From Rhipidocladum racemiflorum (lineage: Eukaryota; Streptophyta; Magnoliopsida; Poales; Poaceae), in contig JAYEVF010000085.1 in the NCBI GenBank assembly GCA_036346355.1, positions 62,001-126,000 of the forward strand: DNA of 64,000 nt. Reading direction: 5' to 3'. Positions within the stretch are counted from its first letter, which is position 1; each line of letters begins with the position of its first letter. Both the position numbers and the translations under genes were made by a program. The notes beneath the pieces were generated by a model. It did not search any database and was not told the origin of the DNA. It saw nothing but the letters and a program-made list of their open reading frames with translations. Positions 35,347 through 44,651 of the stretch are shown here, piece after piece.

Positions 35347-36674
35347 TGTTAGTGTTATGCCCTTGAGGTAATCATATGGATGATTGTAACATGACTATGT
35401 TTATGAATAATAATATGATTATTGGTTCAATGAATGTATATCATTGTTTTGATCAACAAGTGTGTGACTTGTTTATGAAGCTCTTTACTTATTGATATAA
35501 TTCGATAAATATCTCAGGATCGGATATCATTGTATAGACAACGATGAATAGATCAGCACATGTATTGTTCGATGATCATGTTTCATAGATCATGGGATAT
35601 GGAGATATCATCAATACATTGTGGACGCATGTTGAAGAACATGGGTTAGATAGACCCACAATGGGACACTACGAGAATGTTACATTCTTATGTGTCATCG
35701 CGTATCTCATACATAGTAGATGTATGATCCTTAGACCTGAGATTGTCATATTCCCTACATGTGTAATAGTTTACCTTGGGGTTACCAAACACTATTTCCT
35801 AACCAGATAGTTATAAAGGTAGCTTTCATGTTTACTATGAAACATGCAGAGGGAAGTGAGCAGTCAAGATGGAATTTGCCATTCCAATGTAACGAAGATA
35901 TATGTCTAGGCCACTCGTGTGATATGATTAACTAAGCGCATGGCCATGCAAAGGATTGAGAATTCAATCACAACTTATTAATATATCACGGATACGAGAG
36001 ATGGATTGAATCACAAAGGACTACATGCTTCTCGCCTTGAGTTCAATCTTCATATAGTTTGGCAAAGGGATTATTACATCGCATTTTTAATCATATGCGC
36101 TTGGGAGTTGGCATGCTCGCAAGGAACCGCTATCGACTATTGGATTAGAAAAGGGTTTTCCGAATCCATGTCCAAAATGTGCATGAACCTACAGTGGTCA
36201 CACACTTAACAAAGTTGGGACGCATTAATTCGGATTGATCCGTAATTAATGGACCTCGTGGGCTTAGCGCGTAGATGGGCCCTCGACCGCCAGGGTTTCA
36301 CCTCATGGCTATATAAGGAGGGGAGGAGGTCGGACGCAGAACGCACTTTCGCGGCGTTTAGCGGTGTTTCGCCGTAAACCCTAGCCACCTCCTCTCGTTC
36401 TCTACCGAGCGACCGGTGCTTGCATACGAACGCATCGACGCCCATCCCTGACGTGTGGATCGCCGTGGTGACGCTGCTACCACTGCGGGCGTGAGAGGAC
36501 GATCCGCAGCCGAGGACGATCCACGGCAAGGACGATCCACGCCGAGAACGATCCACTACAACGACGCAAAGGATTCCACAATCGTAAGGCCTAGTGGTAA
36601 TAGATCTATGATCCCTTTGCGAGTAGCTTTTCCTGGTTTGGCGTGTAGAAATTTTAATTTGTGCTAGAGTAGCA
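35347..36674 (+). mobile_element. Solo LTR of unidentified family (approximate ends)
   Basis: It starts TGTTAGTGTTATGCCCTTGAGG and has a TATA box CTATATAAGGAGGGGAGG at about 36309, as an LTR promoter would. It ends near TAGAGTAGCA at 36674. No coding region or partner LTR exists nearby. Flanking sequence on both sides looks like the 3' part of the PMD gene (…RRADHV-type codons before, EEDYEDIDN-like after). The 5-bp flanks (GACCA and TACCG) do not match, so the right end is uncertain. Confidence 0.5.
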
Positions 36675-37230
36675 TACCGCTGCTCCCCAATGCACTGCAC
36701 TCGTGCACAGGGGAGGGAGGTGACCAGGAGAGGGAGGTGACCAGAAGAGGACTACGAGGACATCGACAATTGAGTATTGTATTGCTATGTTGTATTTCTG
36801 CGCTATAATGTTTGTTGTTGATTATATATTTCTGTCAGCTTTTGTCATATCAACCCCCTGTCATTATTGCTTTTCCAGCTTTTGTCATATCAACTTTTTC
36901 AGCTTTTGTCATATCATCTTTTTCAGCTTATGTCATATCAACCTCCTGTCATTATTGCTTTTCCATTAAACAATACACGAAGGTTGTAGAAAAACCTTCC
37001 AACACGATATGTCATCTGCATCACAATATCAATATTGTTTCTCCGGATTAAAAACCCTAAGTACTATGGTCGATGTCATCTTCAAAGCTATATAAAACAT
37101 TCTAGCTGACTATAGGAGAGATTCCCTATCTAAAGCTATGGCCGTAGCTGCCGATGTCCCATCGCATGCAAAGCTGCAGAGGAATCCGATGCTCGCAGAT
37201 TTTAACTTCTCTTAAGTCCGCCACTCTCTC
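36675..37230 (+). other. PMD 3' end and short-repeat spacer
   Basis: The first 100 bp may hold the PMD C terminus (gactacgaggacatcgacaattga, 36751-36774: DYEDIDN then stop). From 36836 to 36965 CAGCTTTTGTCATATCA occurs four times, with the longer unit ending cctgtcattattgcttttcc at both ends. No gene is seen from 36966 to 37230. Confidence 0.4.
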
Positions 37231-37240
37231 CTATGGCCGG

Positions 37241-37250
37241 CTATTTAAGG
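37241..37250 (+). promoter_or_regulatory. Probable TATA box of the downstream zinc-motif gene
   Basis: GGCTATTTAAGGCC stands about 75 bp before the ATG at 37320. The leader between (tcacatcaagcaagcaagctccgg) looks like a typical grass 5' untranslated region. It argues that the open frame starting at 37233 is not the true start. Confidence 0.45.
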
Positions 37251-37319
37251 CCTAGCGGTCGCCTCCCAATAATCACATCAAGCAAGCAAGCTCCGGACCA
37301 ATACGAGGGAATACGAAAC

Positions 37320-37937
37320 ATGGAGCGCAAGTTCGCCAACCTACCAACCAGTGCCAATGGAGTTCCCCTCGCCCACAAGGCACAGCGTTGCCATAGCCAT
37401 CCCCGAAGGCACGCATGTCCCCATGTGCCTATGCGGGGATCCTTGTCGCTTCCAGCAGTCTGTAGACAACTCATACACATACGGTATGAGGTACTAGAGC
37501 TGCTGCAACCACGACTCCGAGCCAACGCTGGGGATGCGGATGCAGCGAGAAACCCAGATGTTCGCACTCGTGATTTGATGTTACATCAAACCGCAAACCT
37601 TAATACGGTAATACCATCTTCTCTCACCAATTGCAGCCTCCACAGTAAGTTCGTCGAATTCTACGACGCGGAGCACACCCCTAAGATGGAGAGGATGCGG
37701 GATCGGGAGTACTCGCATCGTAGAGCTATGGTAGAGCAGCAGTGGAGTAAGCAGGAGGACGACGAGAAGCGTATGAAGGCTGCCAAAGAAATGCGTGCAC
37801 AGAGAGAGGCCGAACGGCAGCGCCTGGCGGTCGAGCGGGAGACCGAGCGTGAGAGGGAGCGCAAGAGGGTGGCTAGGGCCAGGGCGGTAGGCACCAATGG
37901 GTTGCGCAAGGGGAAATATCCCCGGTGCACTCAGTAG
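37320..37937 (+). pseudogene. PMD-associated Cys-rich/coiled-coil gene (GRF-like zinc motif), frameshifted
   Basis: The N terminus from the ATG at 37320 reads MERKFANLPTSANGVPLAHK. A one-base shift near 37387 then moves the motif IPEGTHVPMCLCGDPCRFQQ and YTYGMRY.SCCNHD (about 37400-37510) into another frame. This CxCG..C...C pattern is like the GRF-type zinc fingers that accompany PMD genes in grass genomes. A tcaccaattgcag at 37617-37629 may be a splice acceptor. The C-terminal part is in the first frame: KFVEFYDAEHTPKMERMRDR, then a Glu/Arg-rich helix (MKAAKEMRAQREAERQRLAV…), ending KGKYPRCTQ. Function is unknown. It may be a pseudogene, or a gene with a sequence error and an unrecognised intron. 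Confidence 0.5.
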
Positions 37938-38123
37938 TGTAGCATAAGGGCTCTTATTGTTTTGTTTATCTAAGGCATGTTAACTTTAAGTCATTATTTC
38001 TGCATTTCCTATGTTGCAATGTTATGTTGTTGCCATTATTTCGTTTACCATAAGGGCTCTGTGTTGTGATGTTATGTTGTTGCTTATGTACTTATATATT
38101 GTATTTCTGCATTTCTTATGTTA

Positions 38124-38686
38124 AGTATTCGATAATACTTAGGGTTATTGCGCTAGTGCATTTTACATGCAAACAAAGGTGTAAATCAAATATTTTCCCA
38201 TAATATGCCAGTCCATATATCAAACAACAAATCTCATCCATTGTTACAAAAAATTACCTTCAAACACGATATCTTACGACTTGCCGAAAAGGCTTAAGCG
38301 TTATAGTTTGGGAGTACTCGATAATACTTAGGGTTATTGCGTTAGTGCGTTTTAGATGCAAACAAAGGTGTAAATCAAATATTTCCCATAATATGCCAGT
38401 CCATATATCAAACAACAAATCTCATCCATTGTTACAAAAAATTACCCCCAAACATGATATCTTACGGCCTACCGAAAAGGTTTAAGCGTTATAGTTTGGG
38501 AGTACTCGATAATACTTAGGGTTATTGCGCTAGTGCGTTTTAGATGCAAACAAAGGTGTAAATCAAATATTTTCCCATAATATGCCAGTTCATATATCAA
38601 ACAGCAAATCTCATCCATTGTTACAAAAAATTACCCCCAAACATGATATCTTACGGCATGCCTAAATGGCTTAAGCGCTATAGTTT
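38124..38686. repeat. 188-bp tandem repeat, three copies
   Basis: Units start at 38124, 38313 and 38501 (189 and 188 bp apart), each beginning AGTA(C/T)TCGATAATACTTAGGG. Shared blocks are ttgcg(c/t)tagtgc, gatgcaaacaaaggtgtaaatc, ccataatatgccagt and catccattgttacaaaaaattacc, ending in cttaagcg(t/c)tatagttt. The copies differ by a few per cent. The unit is AT-rich and non-coding. Confidence 0.9.
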
Positions 38687-39784
38687 CTTCATAATTAATA
38701 AATGGGTCTCTAGCGAAACTTGATTTATACAATTTAGATATAGATGGAACACAGTTGTTTTTATCATATAATTTTCTTACATCTTAATACAAATTTATAA
38801 AATTATTTCATTATTTATGTGATTAATCTATTTATTTCTGCAAATTTTGAAAGAAAAAAAACTACTAACCGAAAATTTTTAAAATAAATTTTCAAATATT
38901 TTTTCCTTTATTTCATTTTTTTTCTGTTTTTCCTCTTCTTTCCCTTTTTTTCTTTTCTTCTGCTTTCTTTCTTTCTTTTTCTTTCTGCCGTGCCGCACCT
39001 TGGACAACCGGCCCCCTTGCCCGTCGCGCCAGGGTGGCGCGACACTTCGTTCGCTACCCGTCGCGCTTCAAGCCGGTGCGACATCGAAGCGCTTCCTCGC
39101 CACGCCGCCATGCCACGCCACGCCGGCCGTAGTTCTATTTCGCGCCATGTCGGGCGCCGAAGGCCACATTTTCGCTTTGACTTGGCGCGGTAATCCCCAT
39201 TTCGCGCTTACGTGTCGCGACAAGCGGTCATTTTTGCAAAAAAATGTAAGTATATTTTTGTAATAGCCGAATAAAAATGATTATTTATAAAAAATTCTAC
39301 AATTAAGCAGTCAAGCGTGACATTGGTCTCTTTGGCATAGTTGAAACTGTAAATCTTCATGTTAACTTATTGGATTTAGAACATATAAGCCAAGTAAGTC
39401 TGTTTATTGAATAAGTCCAAAAGGTTATATAGGTGAATCCAACTTGTAAGCCATTGTAAACTTATTAGTCCTAAAATTTACATAGTAATAGCTTGAGGTT
39501 ATTAGTTCTAGCATTTTTACTACTACTGTATGGATGAATGTATGTTTTTGACCACATGTAGGAAGGAGTAAGGCTTGTGCAATGTCCAAAAAATGACACT
39601 GATCATGTGCTATGGCTAAAAACATACTTTAATTCGTTAGAAGGAACGTAATTTTGCTTCAAATTTAAACTACTTGCTGAGTTTTGACATGAGAGTCATT
39701 GTGTGACTACGAACTGTCAGATACAATGAATTATCCTTATTAACTAACATGAAATAGATTATCGGACGACTATTCATCTAGTAT
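38687..39784. other. Intergenic sequence with pyrimidine tract and GC-rich patch
   Basis: AT-rich sequence is followed by a nearly pure pyrimidine tract (about 38899-38985) and then a GC-rich patch (38986-39230) with repeated gcgcgac/cgtcgcgc motifs. From 39240 to 39784 it is plain AT-rich sequence. No gene is recognisable; the short open frames in the GC patch overlap on both strands. Confidence 0.5.
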
Positions 39785-40104
39785 TTTACTTGCTGTGATG
39801 TGTAGTCATCACATACTATTCTTGTTTAGAACAGTTGTGATGAATACTCATCACATACGGTTCTAAACAAGAACAGTCTGTGATGTGTAGTCATCACAGA
39901 CTATTGTTGTTTAGAACCGTCTATGATGACTACACATCATAGATAGTTCTAAATAAAAACCGTCTGTGATGTCTCTTTGCATAGACGGTTCGAAAACCGT
40001 TAGTGATGTGCCCTTACATCACTGACAGTTTGTTACAAACAGTTTACAAAACCGTCTATAATGAATTTTGTGAATCATCTGCGATGAGGATTTATACAGT
40101 AGTG
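39785..40104. mobile_element. CACTA-type terminus with palindromic subterminal repeats
   Basis: The right edge, read on the minus strand from 40104, is CACTACTGTATAAATCC. Inside it TGTGATGTGTAGTCATCACA, its reverse complement and AGAACCGTCTGTGATG alternate about ten times, the pattern of CACTA subterminal regions. No partner end or transposase was found in the window, so this is a remnant or a short non-autonomous copy. Confidence 0.6.
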
Positions 40105-40418
40105 CAACATAGGCACCTAAACAAGTTCGACATCATAGTAGGCAGATATATATAGGCACATGTTCCATTTAAGCATCCCACAAGCACACAACCGTCCATG
40201 ACACAACACTCGTTGTGATTCTATTACACACATATATACAAACCGTAGTTGCCCATTAGCCCTTGCATCGAATGAACGTACACATCTGTGCAGTGCACGC
40301 AGAGTTGCATGGGTGCTGCATGACACAGGGCCTTATTTAAAAAGTTTGGCATATGTAGCTATACGTGTACGCACACCGTTAATTATATTACACGTACCAT
40401 ACGTCCATACCAGCTAGC

Positions 40419-40937
40419 TTAGTAGGGTTTTTCGCCGGGGACGTTCCCGGCGGGGTGGTAGTTGCAGATGATGAAGACGCCGCCGTGGTTGTCGCACTCG
40501 ACGCGGGCGCAGCCGATCCTCGTCGACGCGCGCCACACAACCTGCGTGTACACGTAGCACTTTCGGCCACCGTTGACGCACTTGTTGGTGTCGTAGTCGT
40601 AGTACTTGCCCTGCTCCACCCACTTCTCCACCGCGTCGACCGCCGTCCAGTCTGTGCCCCACGCCCCCCAGTAGAGGTTCTCGCCGTAGCTGCCGCGGGA
40701 GACCCTGAGCTGGCAGTCGTATAAGCGCTTTCCCGCGTACTGCTTCGCGTACTGCGCCACGTCGTCGTCCCACTCGACGGGGCCGACCCCGACGTGGGCG
40801 CGCGCCCTGTTGTGGGCGTCGACGTAGTCCTGCGGGCTGTACTGGGCGACAACGATGGCGTTGGGTGGCCAGACGGCCATGGTTGACGCGGCGAGCATAG
40901 CCAGCGCGATGACCAGCTTCAGTGAAGGTGGAGCCAT
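40419..40937 (-). CDS. PR1: Pathogenesis-related protein 1 (CAP superfamily), intact
   Basis: This is an intronless 172-residue frame, the usual PR-1 length. Residues 1-31 are a secretion signal (hydrophobic LKLVIALAMLAASTMA), with cleavage likely before QYSPQDYVDAHN. CAP motifs follow: AHNRARAHVGVGPVEWD (41-57), GENLYWG (85-91), YTQVVWRAST (130-139) and GCARVECDN. Six cysteines (75, 120, 127, 143, 148, 158) can form the three family disulfides. The C-terminal 11 residues, PAGNVPGEKPY, fit the CAPE signal-peptide pattern PxGNxxxxxPY after CNY. PR-1 proteins are secreted, bind sterols, and are antimicrobial and defence-induced. Unusually, the two CAP-cavity histidines read Val79 and Val129, and the second acidic position aligns to Gln109 with Glu108 beside it. 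Glu86 is kept. Confidence 0.93.
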   Translation of the reverse strand: MAPPSLKLVIALAMLAASTMAVWPPNAIVVAQYSPQDYVDAHNRARAHVGVGPVEWDDDVAQYAKQYAGKRLYDCQLRVSRGSYGENLYWGAWGTDWTAVDAVEKWVEQGKYYDYDTNKCVNGGRKCYVYTQVVWRASTRIGCARVECDNHGGVFIICNYHPAGNVPGEKPY

Positions 40938-41045
40938 TATGAGTCGCTAGCTAGTAGACGGGAGTACGGGACACACTGCAAATTATAGATGGTTTCTGTA
41001 GCTAATAGCTAGCTTGTGATTCGATGCTGAAGGGGGGAGCGGAGG

Positions 41046-41052
41046 TATTTAA
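41046..41052 (-). promoter_or_regulatory. PR-1 TATA box
   Basis: On the minus strand TTAAATACC lies about 110 bp before the PR-1 ATG, followed by a pyrimidine-rich stretch. No other TATA-like site is as well placed. Confidence 0.5.
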
Positions 41053-41131
41053 CCTTAAACTCTTCGTATTTTTATCATTTAATTTTTTGGTATTTTTTTC
41101 CGCTAACTCAATAGGTAGATTGGTATTCTAA

Positions 41132-41402
41132 GACCCTGTTTGGTACGATTCTAGATTCTAGTAGAAACGGAAACGATTCCAGATTTTTGGTAGAAAACGT
41201 TTCATGTAGAATCAGAATCACTTTTTGTAAACCGTTTGGTACGGTTCCAGATTCTAGTAGAAACGAGGTTGAGGGTGATTCAGCCACAGCGTGGAAAAAG
41301 GAGAAACATTCCGAGGAGAATCGTTCCAAGTTTTAGCACGCTTAATGAGTTTCTCCCATATTCTAGTAGAAACACCTCGGTTCCAAGTTGCCAAACGGGG
41401 CC
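41132..41402. mobile_element. Tourist-like MITE (PIF/Harbinger type), 271 bp
   Basis: The terminal inverted repeats GACCCTGTTTGGTAC and GGCCCCGTTTGGCAAC (minus strand at the right end) are flanked by TAA on both sides (41129-41131 and 41403-41405), as in Tourist elements. Inside, gtttggtacg(a/g)ttc(t/c)agattctagtagaaacg occurs twice (41138 and 41234), so the left arm is duplicated. It has no coding sequence. It lies about 80 bp upstream of the PR-1 TATA box. Confidence 0.8.
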
Positions 41403-41405
41403 TAA

Positions 41406-41940
41406 ATATATGTTATTCTAGGTTCTTGCATTTCTACCCTTGCACATCTAAAAAAACTGAAGTAACCTTTTCATTATATCCTTATATATTGTTTTACTCT
41501 AGTACATGATAGTAAATAGCATTAGAAATAGCTAAAGAGGAGAAATATAAAAGGAAAAAAAGAAAAAAAGTACTTCAAAATTATAGAATTACATGTATTT
41601 GGAAACCAAATTTAAAAGCTGGAATAACATGCATTCGGAAACAGGGAATACCTCCTAAAGATGGTAAATAATCTCTTGTAAAGGTGCCTCCGAGGTTTGA
41701 AGTTTGTCCTTTCGTTTATTTAAAGGCCGTTTGAAGTTTTTAGGTCATCTGTTCCATCTTCCACGGGTACAATACCTAGTTATGTACCTCGGCTGGCTAT
41801 ACTTGACTTGGTCAACGTGGGTTTTTACGTCGTGAAATTATAGTAGTATCAAAGCAACTATCAGTGACCTGGGTTTGAGCAATGAGATGATGAATGAACA
41901 ATCCGAAACTAATTGATGTTCTAGATCCGAATCTAACTCT
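41406..41940. other. Intergenic, nothing recognised
   Basis: AT-rich sequence without a frame, repeat or motif that I can support. It ends where the CACTA-2 terminus begins at 41941. Confidence 0.5.
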
Positions 41941-42079
41941 CACTACTACAGAAATATATATTATCGTCGGTTATTTTTCGTCATCACCATCGGTTTTGAT
42001 AGCGACATAAAATCTTTAAATAGTGATAGGGATGCTCTATCATAATTGGTTCTCTCGCGATATAGTAATAATTAGTCAT

Positions 42080-42575
42080 CACAATTGGTTTTTTTAACTA
42101 AAATCGACTGTAATACTCATACATCTGTGTCAATTTTTAACTAAAATCGATTGGAATAATAGTACATCTGTGTTTGTTTTAAACTAAAATGGATTTTATG
42201 TTAGAACATCTGTGTCGGTTTTTATCTAAAACCGATTGTAATACTCATACATCCATGTTGGTTTTTAACTAAAACCTATTGTAATAATAGAACATTTGTG
42301 TCGGTTTTTAACTAAATCCGATTGAACTAATAGGATATATGTGTCGGTTTTTAACTAAAACCGATTGTAATACTCATACATCTTTGTCGATTTTTAACTA
42401 AAACCAATTGTAATAGCCATACATTTGTATCATTTGTTAACTAAAACCGATGGTAATAATAGTACATCATTATCGGTTTTTAACTAAAACCGATTGCAAT
42501 ATGTCGATTTTTAACTAAAACCAACCACAATACTTGTACATCTGTGTCAGTTTTTAAATAAAACCGATTGCAATA
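42080..42575. repeat. CACTA-2 subterminal repeat, about ten 43-bp units
   Basis: The consensus is catctgtgTCGGTTTTtaactAAAACCGAttgtaatactcata. The arms TCGGTTTT and AAAACCGA are inverted, so every unit can form a hairpin. Units begin near 42120, 42166, 42208, 42251, 42293, 42336, 42379, 42421, 42465 and 42540. They lie directly inside the TIR, where transposase binding sites are expected. Confidence 0.85.
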
Positions 42576-42979
42576 CATTCCTGACCATGTACACTATCCG
42601 AAAATAGCCTTAATTTCACAGTATCAAAATACAAATCATAGTACATGTACATTCACAATATGATAATATCACAGAACATTCACAATACTTAATACATAAC
42701 ACATAACATTCACATTCACAGTACACATCACATTGCCAATACAACCACATCACATTTATAGAACACACGTCCTATTTACATGATAAAATATTGTTTACAA
42801 CATATATTATGGACTGGTAGGAGGCTTAATTTGTCGTCTATATACCTACCATCATCTACTATAACCTCTATTCAGTACCACAAGCCTATGTGGTCTCGTA
42901 GTTTATCGATATCCTTGTTATCTAGGCTCTTGAGGGGGATATTGAGTTTTTGCAAAATTAATAGTAGTGCACCAATTTA

Positions 42980-43430
42980 AGTTTCAAAATAAGTATGTAA
43001 AAGGCTGAACTTATTATGCCCGTATGGTCGAGCATTCACACCATCTTTAGTCTTCCTGTGTATGTTCAACAGATGCCAACCAAATTATCGCAAACATTTT
43101 TCTCAATGTGCATGACATCTATACAATAACGGACATCTCACTCCTTCTAGTATGGTAAGTCCCAAAATATCGACCTTTTCTTCCAAATGGTACTGGGACG
43201 AACAGATTTACGCCTTTTTCCATTTATGTTGCAAAATATCAAAGCTCGTAGGGTGAGGTTCTCTTTTGTATGCATCCCACACCGCGACCCCCTCATTCCA
43301 CAATTTTACCAAACCTCAATCAGTGGTGCTAGGTACACATCAATATCATTACCCGGCTGTTTGGGTCCTAAGATTAGTAATGATATCATGATATATTTCT
43401 TTTGGAAGAAGATTTCTTCCCTTGTAAGTA
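42980..43430 (-). pseudogene. CACTA-2 tnp2 transposase fragment
   Basis: It matches the tnp2 core of CACTA-1 on the same strand. 43270-43430 corresponds to 400-560 of the window, and about 250 bp are deleted before 43140-43190, which corresponds to about 5-55. It then continues beyond the left edge of CACTA-1 with the typical DVMHIEKNV-like segment (about 43070-43130, frameshifted). There are stops and shifts throughout. Confidence 0.7.
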
Positions 43431-43489
43431 TGTAAAAGGCTAAGCTTATTATCCATGTACATATATATACCTTAGGAAACGCGTATGAG

Positions 43490-43900
43490 TTACCTCAGCT
43501 AACCATTTAACAGCCTCACTGACAGAGACCTTTGCCTTTTCTTTGTACCATATGAGAAATTGATCGTTGTGTTCTCGTGTGATGGAAAGCTCATCCATAT
43601 GTGAATTCTCTTCCTGTAATATCCAATTGTGCTGCTGGATGTATGGATGAACTTCTGCGCTTATGTTGAAAGAACTATAATATACAATTTACAAGATATA
43701 TCAAACTGTGGACACGTTAGATTGGACTCCAATGGTCCCTTTGCCACCAAGTCTACCGCCATGATGACATACAGGAACACCCATTTGTTGTCTTTTACCT
43801 AGATAGCTCACGCAAAACTTAATAACCTCTTCAGTCCCATAACTTTCAACAATACTACCTCAGGCTTCGACTGATTCCTCACGTATGACTTTAGTATACC
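43490..43900 (-). pseudogene. CACTA-2 transposase fragment, region normally after tnp2
   Basis: The minus strand reads SYGTEEVIKFCVSYLGKRQQ, then GVPVCHHGGRLGGKGTIG (43840-43740). After a gap comes FNISAEVHPYIQQHNW…ITREHNDQFLIWYKEK (43680-43550). In CACTA proteins the IGVPxSRHEGRLxGxGTIG block and the following helix lie downstream of tnp2 and the DUF4218 core. Here they lie upstream of the tnp2 fragment on the same strand. Confidence 0.65.
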
Positions 43901-44651
43901 TGTCGGGCCCCGAATCTACAAATCCGGACTCTCTGTGTATTCTGCACTAGTCCAGGATCCCGCTAGTGCACATAGTTAAACAGGGTTGAATATCACATCC
44001 ATACACAGCGAAAATATAAATAAGTACTTCAATACTTAAAATAAATCAAGGTAAGACCTTAAGGTCACCTTACAATATTCAGCCACGCTGGGCTTACTCA
44101 AATAAGGACAAGTGGACATAAGCAGTAGAAAACAAAAGTCTTGATAAGCTCCACAATGCCACAGGCATCTGACGAAGGTTGCCTCCTAGTTCTCCTGGTC
44201 CTCGATATACTCCTCCTCCCAAGTGGGTGTAGTCTCTTCTTCTGATGTTTGGTTGATTGGCAAAGGTGAGTATACAACATACTTAGCAAGTCATGCATAG
44301 AGGTGCAATCCTATTACTATATGCATGGCTTCTTCCAAAGGAAGGGCTTAATTGGTTCCTTTGCATTAAACAGCCTTTTACTTTGATTGAATAACTATAA
44401 TAGATCCAAAAACAGTGAAATCATATTATATTATATTATATTCACAATCTCATTTCATAAACATGGCACAAAGCCTAAGTCAATTTATCATTATCTCTGG
44501 CATTCAACCAACCTTCCCATATTTTATTTTAGAAAATCTACCCCTTGACTATAATCCCTGAGCTTTGTCCAGTACCGTGGACTCGGCTATTCGAATAGTT
44601 TTGACACACTCGCAGAGGTTGTACACTTTTCCCACATGATACCGTCACACA
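43901..44651 (-). mobile_element. Older gypsy LTR D, left part
   Basis: It starts TGTCGGGCCCCGAATCTACAAATCCGGAC, clearly related to the C LTRs (TGTCGGGACCCCGAATTTGC) but with many substitutions. It stops at the ACACA duplication (44647-44651) of element C and resumes at 56457. Confidence 0.75.

Larger units (their letters stand above)
41941..43900 (-). mobile_element. Degenerate, rearranged CACTA transposon (CACTA-2)
   Basis: The left end CACTACTACAGAAATATATATT at 41941 is a CACTA terminus. It is followed by palindromic subterminal repeats, AT-rich sequence and minus-strand transposase pieces. The right side is cut by an LTR starting TGTCGGGCCCC at 43901. The transposase domains are out of order. 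The other TIR is not in the window. Confidence 0.75.

Noticed and set aside
40388..40852. Ser/Thr-rich 154-codon frame and a 119-codon frame over PR-1
   Set aside because: They are alternative frames of the GC-rich PR-1 gene, which explains the same bases with a known family.
42080..42575. Regular repeats that might suggest a CRISPR-like array
   Set aside because: The genome is a plant's, there are no unique spacers of fixed length, and the repeats directly adjoin a CACTA terminus.
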